A stretch of DNA of 64,000 bases from Clostridium folliculivorans (GCF_024341905.1 NZ_BQXY01000002.1:620001-684000), one strand, 5' to 3'. Counted from the first letter of the stretch, positions 44,397-53,715 are shown. Notes: a model not told the origin generated them from the sequence alone. A program made the numbers and translations.

Positions 44397-46160
44397 CTAT
44401 CTACCTTCAATTAATGTCTTAGCGTCATAAAGCATAATATCAGCCTCATGTATCATGTTCTCAAAGGTTGTTTTAACATTTGGCTTATATATAGAATATC
44501 CTATACTTATGGATAATGGATAAGTCTTGTCGGAATACTGATTATATTTATTAAAGTTATGATTGATAAAATCTATAATTACTTTTGCATCTACTTTTGA
44601 AGCTTTATTAACTGCAATAGCAATAAATTCATCTCCACTTATATGCGCTACTATATCATCTTTTCCAAAGGACATTCTTAGAAGATTAGCTGCAGTTCTA
44701 ATTGCTTCGTCACCCTCTTTATGCCCATGAAAATCATTTATTTTCTTTAACCTATTTAAGTCTCCATAAAATAATGTAAATTTACCTCCTGTAATCTGCG
44801 CAGCTCTAAATAGGGATCTTCCCTGTTCATAGAGACCTCTTCTATTTAGAAGACCTGTTAATTCATCTATATACACAGCTTTATTTTCTTCAACTAGCTT
44901 TTCAACCTTCTCGAAGGCATCAGAGAATTTTGCAGCTAATATATATGACTGTGAAAATATAAAAATAAACAAACCTATTGGAGTAAGAGATTTAGTATAC
45001 ATCATACCTGCCTGCAATAATATATCGTGAATTACTGCAGTAAGAAACACCAAAAATCCAAGTAAAATTATTATAGCGCCTTTATTCTTATTGATTATAT
45101 CTTTAACAATAATATACAAAATATAGATAAATAGCAATACTCCCCATATTTCAAAATACAGCAAAAAAGTATCGTAAACTTCAATGCTTGTACATATTGT
45201 TATTACACTGACCAGTATTGATATGATATTCATTGCTTTTACTACTTTTGCTGAGAATTCATGTTCAAAAATCTCTTTAAAAAACATAACTATAAATGGT
45301 AGAGATATATATACTGTTAGATATGCTAGCTTATTAAATAAAGCAAAAGAAATATTAGGAATTATATCAAATATAATTCTCTCGCTAACTATTGCATTTC
45401 TTAATGAAATGCATAAACAAAATATACCGAAGTATAACGGAGCTTTATTCTGAGGCCTCCTATAATATAAAGCAAAATGATAGATTCCCATTATAACAAG
45501 TGCACCTATAATAAAAGCATCTGAAGCCACACCACTCACATATTCCTTTTTTATCTGCTTCGCATCTCCTATATAAATACTTTGAACTTTCCCAACCACA
45601 TTATTAAAGTTTGACATTTGAATTACTATTTCAACTTCACTTTTATCATTATTAAAAAATGCAATTTGATGTTCAAAACTTCCTGCGGCACCATACTCAT
45701 CTTTACTTACTTGTCCAGAGGAAGCTAGTAGTTTACCGTTAACCCATATTTTTGAAGCAGATAATATATATTGCGTCTTTATTCCATAAAGTCTATCATC
45801 ATCTGGTTTCATTTTAATTCTAAGTCTCATGGTGCCATAACCGTATTTAGGAAGTGTTTTATTATATTCAGAAACCTTTACTGTGCTTGGAACTTGTAAA
45901 TAGTCATCAGCTTTTCTTGTATCATTATTAAAATCCTTTGGTTCCAGTAGCTGCCCCCAATATAATTCCCATTGCCCGTCCAACTTAGCTATTCTACTAT
46001 TATCAAAATTAACATTGCTTAAGTCTACTTTTCCTTGGAAAGCTCTAGGTATATCGTCTTTCTGAACATCACATCCAAATAAAAAAAGTGTTATAAAAAT
46101 AAAGAAGATAAGGATTAAATTTTGTTTTTTTAAAATCAAAGTGTTTTTCTTAAACATCAC
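44397..46160 (-). CDS. Diguanylate cyclase with extracellular beta domain and 7TM-DISM region
   Basis: A 587-residue protein. A signal with a lipobox-like LFGC (C30) leads to an outside jelly-roll domain (about 40-200; QGKVDLSNVNFD, then LDGQWELYWGQLL). Seven membrane segments follow (about 213-410), and then a GGDEF domain from about 425. The active site reads SGDEF (508-512), an accepted variant, and the metal region is GDLNRLKKIND. The I-site arginine is absent (GKDD in place of RxxD), so feedback control is probably lost. The start is GTG-ATG at 46160/46157 after AAGGGCC. Confidence 0.9.
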   Translation of the reverse strand: MMFKKNTLILKKQNLILIFFIFITLFLFGCDVQKDDIPRAFQGKVDLSNVNFDNSRIAKLDGQWELYWGQLLEPKDFNNDTRKADDYLQVPSTVKVSEYNKTLPKYGYGTMRLRIKMKPDDDRLYGIKTQYILSASKIWVNGKLLASSGQVSKDEYGAAGSFEHQIAFFNNDKSEVEIVIQMSNFNNVVGKVQSIYIGDAKQIKKEYVSGVASDAFIIGALVIMGIYHFALYYRRPQNKAPLYFGIFCLCISLRNAIVSERIIFDIIPNISFALFNKLAYLTVYISLPFIVMFFKEIFEHEFSAKVVKAMNIISILVSVITICTSIEVYDTFLLYFEIWGVLLFIYILYIIVKDIINKNKGAIIILLGFLVFLTAVIHDILLQAGMMYTKSLTPIGLFIFIFSQSYILAAKFSDAFEKVEKLVEENKAVYIDELTGLLNRRGLYEQGRSLFRAAQITGGKFTLFYGDLNRLKKINDFHGHKEGDEAIRTAANLLRMSFGKDDIVAHISGDEFIAIAVNKASKVDAKVIIDFINHNFNKYNQYSDKTYPLSISIGYSIYKPNVKTTFENMIHEADIMLYDAKTLIEGR

Positions 46161-46602
46161 TCAACGGCCCTTCTATAAGTTTTCCTGCAATATTCGACTT
46201 CATTTCATTTATTGTTTTGAATTTTACTTAATTTAATATTTTACTTGTATTATTTTTACTATTACATACCGGCTAATATTTGTCAAGAATATTACATTTT
46301 TCCATTAGTTAGTTGAACTCGTTAGGCAAAAAATCATATTTATTTTGATTATTAAAATATTTAATGACTATATTTCAGATTTTAATACTAGCTTTAATAT
46401 ACTTATGTAATATGTTTATTATTTGAATAACTTCAACTGTTAAATTAATGCATAAATTAATTATACATTAAAACACCCCAATTTTTAACCATTAATGCAT
46501 ATACTTTTCATTATACTATTGAAGATTTTGTCTTCATGTACGGTTCCAATGTATTCTACACAACGATAATATATATCTTCATATATTCCAAATAAAATTT
46601 CA
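46161..46602. other. Intergenic region with a degenerate repeat
   Basis: Near 46435-46505 the sequence ACTTCAACTGTTAAATTAATGCA, with a facing TTAATGCATATAC, looks like a worn family A member. Nothing else is recognised in this 440-bp stretch. Confidence 0.4.
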
Positions 46603-46653
46603 AAAAAACTCTATATAATAAATTATTATATAATCTATTATATAGAGTTTTTT
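46603..46653 (-). terminator. Terminator of the YiiX-like gene
   Basis: A long A/T stem AAAAACTCTATATAATA / TATTATATAGAGTTTTT with a T-run on the minus strand, starting eight bases after the stop at 46661. Confidence 0.8.
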
Positions 46654-46660
46654 ATATGAA

Positions 46661-47308
46661 TTATTGTCCTACTACATCAATTAATGGACCATCTATAAGT
46701 TGTCCTTTTTTAATAAAAGGTAAAACAGTATCACTTGAAAAATCCTTGGGCATGTAACTGTTAGGTGCATATCTTCTTGTTAAAAGTCCCATATTTATAA
46801 AAGTGTCTGCAATCAACTCGCTGCAAAAATAACTATCGTTAGTAATTTCTTCGTTAAGAATTCTAGCTTCAAAAAATTCTTTGCTTAAATTAAATTCTGA
46901 TTCAGGAAAATTATCCATATGTACTTTCCCCACAAATGTCTTAAGCTTTTCCAGCATTTCTTCAGTTATTTCACAGCCATTATAACGAATTTTGAATCTA
47001 TTATCTTTTTTATCCTCAACATCAGTTATAAGTCTCGCCTCCAAATCAACAAGCATTGGCCCAACCTTTGATTCTTTTAGTTCAACATCTGGAAGATTTA
47101 CCAAAATGTTTGATTCCCAAAGTAGTAATCTGTCACTTTTAGTTATTCCTATATCCTCTGGCCTTACTACCATACCAACATGAGACCATTGACTTCTAGT
47201 AATTATTTCATTAAGTTGACTACTTAAAAGCAATCCGTGAAAAAGAATAAGATCCCCTGTCTTTAATTCATCTTTAACTTCATCATAGAAAACAGTGTTA
47301 CGGTCCAT
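46661..47308 (-). CDS. YiiX-like permuted papain-fold (NlpC/P60-related) protein
   Basis: Start at 47308, after GGGGAGGATTTT. The upstream ATG lacks a site. The 215-residue protein has LKTGDLILFHG, then WSHVGMVV with H43, E65 in LLWESN, and the late YFCSELIADTF with C162. His before Cys is the circularly permuted NlpC/P60 order of the YiiX/YaeF group, which includes lipid-acting thiol hydrolases. No signal peptide is visible. Its fold suggests an amide or ester bond of a lipid or peptide as target, but the target is unknown. Confidence 0.82.
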   Translation of the reverse strand: MDRNTVFYDEVKDELKTGDLILFHGLLLSSQLNEIITRSQWSHVGMVVRPEDIGITKSDRLLLWESNILVNLPDVELKESKVGPMLVDLEARLITDVEDKKDNRFKIRYNGCEITEEMLEKLKTFVGKVHMDNFPESEFNLSKEFFEARILNEEITNDSYFCSELIADTFINMGLLTRRYAPNSYMPKDFSSDTVLPFIKKGQLIDGPLIDVVGQ

Positions 47309-47504
47309 AAAATCCTCCCCATCGTACATGACTAACTTCTACTAAATATTTATTTATTCTACAATATTTTCACTATTCCATAAATACTGGAATTTGTCAA
47401 GAAGTTGTAGATTTTTAGTCAACTTTAAATTATTAGTTGAATAAACTTTACTTTATTCCAAAGGTTTATAACGATAAAATTGAAGAATTCAAATCCTTTG
47501 CAAA

Positions 47505-47538
47505 AAAAATCAGACTTAAATTCATAAGTCTGATTTTT
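47505..47538 (-). terminator. Terminator downstream of glycerate kinase
   Basis: Perfect stem AAAAATCAGACTTA / TAAGTCTGATTTTT with a 6-base loop and T/A-rich exits. It lies 125 bp after the glycerate kinase stop. The remaining 47309-47661 gap shows nothing else. Confidence 0.75.
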
Positions 47539-47661
47539 CTCTGTGGGCATTAGGCAAATATTTTAGCTGTTCTTCGAATTAAATTATATCTTGTAACTCT
47601 TTAAGCTGTAATATCCACTGTTGTAAAAAAAATTATCCTCTCTTGCATAGCCTTAAAATTA

Positions 47662-48789
47662 TTATAGCAATCTAAATACTTGTTCTACCGCATCCATCAT
47701 ATTTTCCTTTGCAATTTCAGGGTTCATTGCTTCCTCTATGGTTGTAACCCCTCTTACAATTGGAAAGAATGCGTCAATTCCTACATTATTACATTCTTTA
47801 GCTTCTCTAGTAACACTTCCCGCAAAAGCGATGACCTTTTTATTATATCTCTTTGCAAGCTTTGCAAGTCCCACTGGAACTTTACCCATTGCAGTTTGAA
47901 AATCCAGTCGTCCTTCACCAGTGATTACATAATCTGCGTCAATTATCTCTTTCTCAAGTTCGATAATCTTTAGTACAAGCTCAATGCCTGGCGTTAAATC
48001 TGCATTTAGAAATTCTAAAAATCCAAATCCAAGTCCTCCTGCAGCTCCTGCTCCCTTTGCTTCGGAGCATTTTTTCCCTGTGAATAATTCTGAAACCTTA
48101 GCATAATTCCTCATAGCTTCATCTAAACTTTTCTTCATCTCATCTGTTACGCCTTTTTGAGGTCCAAAAACAAAAGTTGCTCCATTAGGTCCACATAAAG
48201 GATTATTAACATCGCAGGCTATCTGAAACGTACACTCTTTTAGTTCCTTTATTAAATGTTCCTTTGATATACTTGCTATTTTATCTAAAGCCTGTGCTCC
48301 TTCTCCAACCTTTTGTCCATACTCATCTAAGAATTCATAACCTAAAGCCATAAGCATACCAATCCCACCATCATTGGTTGCACTACCTCCGATTCCGATA
48401 ACAAAATGTCGTGAGCCTTTTAAAATTGCATGTTTTATCATTTCACCTAAACCAAAGGTTGTTGCCAACATTGGATTCTTGTCAAAATCATTAACTAATG
48501 TTATACCTGCAGCTGAAGCCATTTCCATTATTGCAACCTTCTTTTCAGGAAGATAACCATAATAAGTTTCAACAGGTTTTCCCATGGGCCCTGTGACTAT
48601 AACACCTACTTTTTCTCCACCAAGACCTTCCAAAAGCGCATCAGTAGTCCCTTCTCCTCCGTCTGCTAGTGGTTTAACTACAATCTCAGCTTCAGGTTTT
48701 ACTCTCAAAATACCTTCTTTTATTGCATTTCCTGCTTCCATTGAAGAAAGACTTCCCTTCATAGAATCTATAGCTACTACAACTTTCAT
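47662..48789 (-). CDS. Glycerate kinase (GlxK/GarK family)
   Basis: A 375-residue enzyme that phosphorylates D-glycerate to 2-phosphoglycerate (or the 3-phosphate in some members), feeding glyoxylate, serine or tartronate carbon into glycolysis. Family marks are AIDSMKGSLSSMEAGNAIKE at the start, KPLADGGEGTTDALL near 40-54, VIGIGGSATNDGGIGML near 128-145, AGAAGGLGFG near 248 and ITGEGRLDFQTAMGKVP near 288. Length is normal. It is a lone gene with no glyoxylate genes beside it. GTGGAGGC precedes the ATG. Confidence 0.95.
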   Translation of the reverse strand: MKVVVAIDSMKGSLSSMEAGNAIKEGILRVKPEAEIVVKPLADGGEGTTDALLEGLGGEKVGVIVTGPMGKPVETYYGYLPEKKVAIMEMASAAGITLVNDFDKNPMLATTFGLGEMIKHAILKGSRHFVIGIGGSATNDGGIGMLMALGYEFLDEYGQKVGEGAQALDKIASISKEHLIKELKECTFQIACDVNNPLCGPNGATFVFGPQKGVTDEMKKSLDEAMRNYAKVSELFTGKKCSEAKGAGAAGGLGFGFLEFLNADLTPGIELVLKIIELEKEIIDADYVITGEGRLDFQTAMGKVPVGLAKLAKRYNKKVIAFAGSVTREAKECNNVGIDAFFPIVRGVTTIEEAMNPEIAKENMMDAVEQVFRLL

Positions 48790-48946
48790 AAATTGCCTCC
48801 ACTCTCTGTTTAATAGACTTACTTAAGTAATTTAAGCTAATTCATTGTTTATTTTAATAACTCTTAGCCAGCTAAACTATATTTTGCAAAGATTGACTTC
48901 ATCAATTTTAAGATGAACCTAATTTAAACTTAATGTTTAGATATTA

Positions 48947-49087
48947 TCATGATTTGTTTCTAAAAAACTTCACCTTATTTGCAGCTTCTTTTATATCATC
49001 AACCGATAGAAAAGGATTGTACTGATAAGTTCTTTTTACTAATTTAATTATACATAATTCTGTACAACTTTCTACAAAACTATCCAT
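48947..49087 (-). CDS. Possible 46-residue protein or gene remnant
   Basis: An open frame reading MDSFVESCTELCIIKLVKRT, then YQYNPFLSVDDIKEAANKVK and FFRNKS. Composition is protein-like, but there is no Shine-Dalgarno, and the ATG lies in a CCATTTATT/AATAAATGG dyad. It may be the tail of a lost gene. The rest of 48790-49363 shows nothing recognisable. Confidence 0.3.
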   Translation of the reverse strand: MDSFVESCTELCIIKLVKRTYQYNPFLSVDDIKEAANKVKFFRNKS

Positions 49088-49363
49088 TTATTGCTACGAA
49101 TAAATGGACATCTAATAAAATAGATTTTATGAAAATAAAGATTGGTAAGTTGTTTAATTTAAACGGTTAATTTAATTTCATGGAGTTATTTTATATTAAT
49201 TATCATTTACGAGTAAATCATTTAAGTTATTACTTTCTATTTCCATTTGGTTATAATTTATTATTACTCAAAGTCTATTAATCAATATTTTAAACACCTC
49301 ATGCAACATTTCGGAATATTGATAAAGTGTAGAACATATAAATAATAGTTTGAGGAGATATTT

Positions 49364-49589
49364 ATGTACAATAAAACTTTAAAATTTTATTGTAACAATT
49401 CAAATTTATCAGTGCAGTATATAAAAAAACATATTGCCACTGCTTGGCAATTTAAAAGAATTTGAATTATTTAGATATAAAAAAGATTCTCCATACAAGT
49501 CAGCTGAAGAAAATCATTATAGATATTATTGTGCAAAACAATGGCTACTACGAGATTATAGATTTGTAAATAGTCACTTATTAAGCTAA
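49364..49589 (+). pseudogene. Frameshifted small gene
   Basis: TGAGGAGATATTT precedes an ATG that opens MYNKTLKFYCNNSNLSVQYI, then KKHIATAW, and stops after 33 codons. From within ATTGCCACTGCTTGG the +1 frame continues as LLGNLKEFELFRYKKDSPYK, then SAEENHYRYYCAKQWLLRDY and RFVNSHLLS to a stop at 49589. A strong terminator follows. A good ribosome site, two protein-like halves and a terminator point to a real gene of about 74 codons broken by one base, unless the base is a sequencing error. The family is not recognised. Confidence 0.6.
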
Positions 49590-49639
49590 TAATCTATGAA
49601 ATTTAACTTTGTAATAGTCTTACAAATTTGAATATAAAT

Positions 49640-49680
49640 AAAGTCATGGGAAAATAGAATCTCTATTTCCCCATGACTTT
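49640..49680. terminator. Terminator between convergent genes
   Basis: AAAGTCATGGG-AAATAG / CTATTT-CCCATGACTTT stem, one mismatch, small loop, T-rich exits. It serves the broken plus-strand gene and possibly the MerR/TipAS gene on the minus strand. Confidence 0.8.
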
Positions 49681-49791
49681 CGTACTATTTAGGACTTTTG
49701 TTCATTTTATAACAGTTATAAAATTATCAAGTTTTATTTGCGTGAATATCATGAGTATTATATTCTTTTGTAGAAATATTACAATCACTTA

Positions 49792-50538
49792 TTATTTTGA
49801 AGCTGCATACATGTCAGTAGCTACACATAAGTAATAAGAAAGTCCTACCTGCTGACCTTCAAGCATATTTCTATGAAAATCATCCTCTAAAAAGAATTTT
49901 GTCTGAGCTGCAAGTGCCTTTGCATCAATACTATGACCATGCTTTCTCAAAAATTGAATATGATTTTCCAATACTTCTTGCACCTTTTCATCATTAGCCC
50001 TCAATCCACTTTTCAGTGCATCTCCCATATATCTTATGAAACGTTGAGCTTCCAGAGCTTGTTCATTCATCTTAGGCACATCAGCTTCCTGCACCTCTGG
50101 TATATCATAGCCATATTTGTCTTTGATATATTCGCTCTGCTCAGAAAGTGCAACCTTCCACTGATCTTTGTTAAATCCCTTAAACATATCTGTTGTATTC
50201 ATAATTTCTCCTTCCTTACTGAGGACGATGGATTCATTTATAGTTTTTAACAAACAATCAAGTCTCTGCTTGCGCGCAAGTAGCAGTTCCTGTTGCTTTG
50301 TTAAACATATTAAACGACTTGGTTCATCCTCCAATGCCTTTTTGATATTTTCGAGAGAGAAATCAAGCTCACGATAAAACAATATCTGCTGCAAAATCTC
50401 AAGTTCCTTTGTCCCATAGAGACGATAGCCGGCGTCTGTAATCTCACAGGGCTGTAGTAATCCTATTTTGTGATAATGGTGGAGTGCTTTTATAGTTACT
50501 CCAGTTAATTTTGCAACTTCTTTTACTGTATATAGCAT
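49792..50538 (-). CDS. MerR-family regulator with TipAS antibiotic-binding domain
   Basis: A 248-residue protein. The MerR winged helix occupies residues 1-70 (YTVKEVAKLTGVTIKALHHY, HKIGLLQPCEITDAGYRLYG). A coiled coil covers about 75-110, and a TipAS-type helical domain runs to the end (MFKGFNKDQWKVALSEQSEY, then HGHSIDAKALAAQTKFFLED). TipAL proteins bind thiopeptides and related drugs and switch on their own gene. The gene's promoter has the diagnostic 19-bp spacer, so self-activation is expected. No pump gene is adjacent. Confidence 0.9.
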   Translation of the reverse strand: MLYTVKEVAKLTGVTIKALHHYHKIGLLQPCEITDAGYRLYGTKELEILQQILFYRELDFSLENIKKALEDEPSRLICLTKQQELLLARKQRLDCLLKTINESIVLSKEGEIMNTTDMFKGFNKDQWKVALSEQSEYIKDKYGYDIPEVQEADVPKMNEQALEAQRFIRYMGDALKSGLRANDEKVQEVLENHIQFLRKHGHSIDAKALAAQTKFFLEDDFHRNMLEGQQVGLSYYLCVATDMYAASK

Positions 50539-50558
50539 AATTCCTCACCTCGTTTATA

Positions 50559-50589
50559 ATATTAAGGTCTCCTCTAAGGTAAGAGTCAA
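50559..50589 (-). promoter_or_regulatory. MerR-type promoter (19-bp spacer) of the TipAS regulator gene
   Basis: On the minus strand TTGACT (50589-50584), 19 bases, TAATAT (50564-50559). The over-long spacer holds the partly symmetric CTTACCTTAGAGGAGACC, where a MerR dimer would twist the DNA to activate. Confidence 0.85.
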
Positions 50590-50709
50590 TAGTTTTAAAT
50601 TTATTTTATATTTTTATTTGGAAACCCTATAGATTTCAATTATTACCTATATTAGTTTTTGGGCTTCAGTAAGTGTACAGAATCAGTAATTATAATCGCA
50701 TCTTACATA

Positions 50710-50916
50710 TTATAGTGAGCCTTTTAATTCAATACATTTCTTATACAAAGGATCAAACTCACAACCACAACTTCCACATTCATTGTCTGCTTGTTCTACA
50801 GCTCTGATTAGGTCTTCTTTATCTCCGTTTCCATCAAGATATGCTTTTGAAGGAACAGCAATCAAATCCCAACCTGATCCTGCGAATTTTTCTAAAATGC
50901 TTTTTAATTCTTCCAT
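50710..50916 (-). CDS. Small acidic cysteine-containing protein (68 aa)
   Basis: An AAAGGAGAG site precedes the ATG. The product begins MEELKSILEKFAGSGWDLIA, has KAYLDGNGDKEDLIRAVEQ, and a NECGSCGCEFDPLYKKCIEL segment with four cysteines. Three of them are closely spaced (C-x2-C-x-C), which could bind a metal. No signal peptide is present. The family is not recognised. Confidence 0.7.
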   Translation of the reverse strand: MEELKSILEKFAGSGWDLIAVPSKAYLDGNGDKEDLIRAVEQADNECGSCGCEFDPLYKKCIELKGSL

Positions 50917-50979
50917 AATAACTCTCCTTTATTTATTATTAATCCATTTAAAGATTCTAACTACTACTAAATATAAATT

Positions 50980-51489
50980 TTATCTAAACTTAATAATATA
51001 ATTATGCACTTGTTCAGTAGAACTAACTAATTTAAAATTACAATTATTCAATACTCTAATAGAACCAATATTCGTTCTTAGAACTTCTGCTGTTATACCT
51101 TTAGCATCTTGAAATCCATAGGCCCAGTTTATTGATGTTTCTAAAGCCTCAGTCATAAATCCTCTCTTTCTATAATTAGGTGAAATACTGTATCCAACTT
51201 CTGAATAGCCATTTATATCTGGTACTCCTTTAAAGCCGATAAAACCCATTCCTTTTTTATTTTCCTTATTAATAATCAGCCAATATGTATACCACTCATG
51301 AATATCTTCATTAATGTTCTGCATTTTTCTTATTTTCTTTGATATTGCTAATTTAACTGAATCCATTATTGATTCTGATTCAATTGGATTTTCAACATTA
51401 TTAATCTCATTGTTATTTATATATTGCAATTCACGAAAAGATAAAGGTTTCAAAAGTAATCTTTCAGATTCTAAAAACTTCTTACTCAA
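50980..51489 (-). CDS. GNAT acetyltransferase (RimJ/RimL-like)
   Basis: A 169-residue GNAT. ERLLLKPLSF at the start is the typical RimJ-like opening. GFIGFKGVPDINGYSEVGYS and the acetyl-CoA loop ISPNYRKRGFMTEAL (R/Q-x-x-G-x-A position is RKRGFM) follow, then RTNIGSIRVLNNCNFKLVSS. Substrates can be ribosomal N-termini, antibiotics or small amines. The start is TTG, with GGAGGTG upstream. Confidence 0.85.
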   Translation of the reverse strand: MSKKFLESERLLLKPLSFRELQYINNNEINNVENPIESESIMDSVKLAISKKIRKMQNINEDIHEWYTYWLIINKENKKGMGFIGFKGVPDINGYSEVGYSISPNYRKRGFMTEALETSINWAYGFQDAKGITAEVLRTNIGSIRVLNNCNFKLVSSTEQVHNYIIKFR

Positions 51490-51538
51490 TTTAACACCTC
51501 CATTTTTTGATTCTTAAATAGTACATGATAAATTATGC

Positions 51539-51991
51539 TTATGCATTAGTACTCTTTATCGAAATCCCCATAATTAAAGAAGGTATTATAGCATAAGGTA
51601 ATTGCATTAGTAGTCCACCTTCTTTAATATTGCTAGTAAAAAATGGTGAAAAAGCAGATGTATACATATAGTACAAAGATTCAGATTTAAGAAAACCTAA
51701 AGATATCATAATGCAAAGAATTAACCCCACTATATAAATAAGACTAACTGACATTATATTTTTCACCCTGGTGCCTTGGTCTTTTAGAGTAAATCTTCCT
51801 ATGAGATTATATAAAATTATTACTATAATAGCTATTGTCCATGTCTTTGCTATTTGAAAGTTCATTCTATTTATACCATCTTGCTGTGATTCAATTTTAG
51901 AAGAATTAAAGCCAATAACAAAATTTGAAAATAAGGTTACAATCCTCAAGAAAATATACCATAATAATGCTCTTATATTATTAGCAACCAT
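51539..51991 (-). CDS. Multi-pass membrane protein of unknown function
   Basis: Start at 51991, after GAGGTGTGTT. An ATG four codons earlier overlaps that site. The 150-residue protein has four hydrophobic segments (near 5-25, 50-65, 80-105 and 125-145). A hydrophilic stretch, NSSKIESQQDGINRMNFQIA, lies between the first two. No motif is recognised. It lies between a GNAT and an SdpI-like gene. Confidence 0.7.
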   Translation of the reverse strand: MVANNIRALLWYIFLRIVTLFSNFVIGFNSSKIESQQDGINRMNFQIAKTWTIAIIVIILYNLIGRFTLKDQGTRVKNIMSVSLIYIVGLILCIMISLGFLKSESLYYMYTSAFSPFFTSNIKEGGLLMQLPYAIIPSLIMGISIKSTNA

Positions 51992-52153
51992 AACACACCT
52001 CATCTTTTTAATATAGAAATAGTCTTAACTTCTCAATAAATATCAATTCCAAACAAATTTAATGTTTATCCCAATTACTTAAAATCACATCATTACACTC
52101 CAATTCATCGCACACAGATTATTGTTAATCACTTTACAAGCTTGTTCAATACG

Positions 52154-52480
52154 TTATTTTGCACTTCCATCCTTGTTAAATAACTTTCTCAAATGAAGCT
52201 CTGTAAATAAACTAGCTATTAACATAACAGCAATATTAATATAAAAAGCAATGGCTATATTGCTGGCATTGCTATAATTTAGAATTAAGCCTAGAATAAT
52301 TGACAATAAACTTCCAACAATAATAAAATTAGAAACATATCTATTTCCTTCATTCCAGGTAGTCAAATTCTGCATTGAAAGTTTTGACTTATATCCGAAT
52401 CCTGTAATCTGCTTTTGTTTTACAAATCTTAATATTAAAAAAAAGATTAATATTACACCACTCATTAATATATAGCTCAT
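52154..52480 (-). CDS. SdpI/YfhL-like small membrane protein
   Basis: Start at 52480, after AAAGGAGTGACTTTT. The earlier ATG overlaps the site. The 108-residue product has three membrane segments, and between the first two it reads GFGYKSKLSMQNLTTWNEGN. This resembles the G-Y-x-T-x-x-S-M-x-N-x-x-T-W motif of the SdpI/YfhL family. SdpI gives immunity to the SDP killing peptide in Bacillus, but most relatives have unknown roles, and no toxin gene is visible here. Confidence 0.7.
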   Translation of the reverse strand: MSYILMSGVILIFFLILRFVKQKQITGFGYKSKLSMQNLTTWNEGNRYVSNFIIVGSLLSIILGLILNYSNASNIAIAFYINIAVMLIASLFTELHLRKLFNKDGSAK

Positions 52481-52557
52481 AAAAGTCACTCCTTTTTTCA
52501 CATTTCTTTAATACATAGAACATTACATGTAATTTGCTCCACCTTTCCATTTCCGTA

Positions 52558-52665
52558 CTATTTTTTATCTTTCCTTCTCTTTTTTGAGTTAGTATTGCTA
52601 AGTGTAAGCATTAAAACTATTGCCAAAGGAAGCCAAAGAAGTACAGTGTTTGTAAAATCCCCCAT
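52558..52665 (-). CDS. 35-residue single-span membrane peptide
   Basis: Not obvious because of its size. AGGAG lies eight bases before an ATG, and the product reads MGDFTNTVLLWLPLAIVLML, then TLSNTNSKKRRKDKK. It has one hydrophobic span followed by a strongly basic tail, an orientation with the C-terminus inside. It lies between the SdpI-like and MerR genes. It could be a regulatory or antimicrobial-type small protein. Confidence 0.6.
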   Translation of the reverse strand: MGDFTNTVLLWLPLAIVLMLTLSNTNSKKRRKDKK

Positions 52666-52818
52666 TAAACTTACTCCTGCTATCAATTTTGTAGATTTAA
52701 TTTTGTCTTTTGGTTCTAATTTTTATATGTCATAGCTTCCGTATTTGATCATTAGAGCTTATAGATGAAAATCTTTATAAAAATAAACTCCTTCAATCTG
52801 AAACCAATTTTCAAAAAC

Positions 52819-53715
52819 TTATCCTGTTATCTTTTGCACATTTAAGATATACTCACACAATTCATTATATTTCTTACTTAATATTCTCAAGTAAATGCTA
52901 CACTCTTTAGGCAATACCACTTGATTTTCACTGAAAAATTTACGTAACCTTAAGTAATCTTCTCTTGATCTACTGCTTTTATCATCTTCCACTGAAGATT
53001 CCATTTTAGTTTTCAAGGCCTGTCTTTCTTCAGTTGACATTTTACTAAGTTCGCTTATGAATTTATCTATTTTTTCTTTATTCAATGTTTGAAAATTTTC
53101 CTGATTGTTTGTATTTTCATATACCCTATCTAATATAGTTTTTATATCATTTGGAAACTTTATTTCTTCAACAGAATCCAGCACATTCACTAAGTTATAC
53201 CAAGCTCTCTCTTTTTCCTCAGTATCTATTGGCTCATCTAAGTAAGCATTTAAAAAAAATGACATTGCTTTGCCAAAATTACCTGGAAAAATTCTTTTAA
53301 GCTCCTTTTTCATATACCCTTCACAAGCCTTTTTATCAATGTCTAAATATAAACTTAATTTTTCAAAACTATCAGTTCTTAGACTTTTATTCACATCATC
53401 GTAATCCTCAAGTAGGCTTTCTATTATATTTTTAGATTTATTTAAATACTTGATTTTGTCATTGATTGAGTGTAGCTGTTTAACCATTACTTCATTTATC
53501 TTAAATGGATCACTTAGAATTATTGCAATGTCCTTTACAGGCACCTCCAGTTTTCTAAGTAGATCTACTTTCTTTAGTAGATCCACATCTTCATCTGTAT
53601 ATATTCTATAATTGTTTTCATAGTCTTTTGCAGGGTTTATTAGTCCTGTATTCTCATAATAATAAATAGCCTTTTTAGTCAATCCAGTAATCTTCATAAC
53701 TTCATTTATCTTCAT
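52819..53715 (-). CDS. MerR-family regulator with large helical effector domain
   Basis: The ATG at 53715 follows AGAGGTGATATTA. A longer frame from 53766 is ruled out because its first codon is the -35 box of the gene's own promoter. The 298-residue protein has a MerR winged helix (KINEVMKITGLTKKAIYYYE, NTGLINPAKDYENNYRIYTD) and a coiled coil. About 170 residues of charged helical effector domain follow, of a type I do not recognise. Self-activation through the 19-bp-spacer promoter is likely. Confidence 0.88.
   Translation of the reverse strand: MKINEVMKITGLTKKAIYYYENTGLINPAKDYENNYRIYTDEDVDLLKKVDLLRKLEVPVKDIAIILSDPFKINEVMVKQLHSINDKIKYLNKSKNIIESLLEDYDDVNKSLRTDSFEKLSLYLDIDKKACEGYMKKELKRIFPGNFGKAMSFFLNAYLDEPIDTEEKERAWYNLVNVLDSVEEIKFPNDIKTILDRVYENTNNQENFQTLNKEKIDKFISELSKMSTEERQALKTKMESSVEDDKSSRSREDYLRLRKFFSENQVVLPKECSIYLRILSKKYNELCEYILNVQKITG

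Noticed and set aside
48947..49108. CCATTTATT/AATAAATGG dyad as a regulatory site for glycerate kinase
   Set aside because: It lies about 300 bp upstream with no promoter context, and the short A/T-rich arms are weak evidence.
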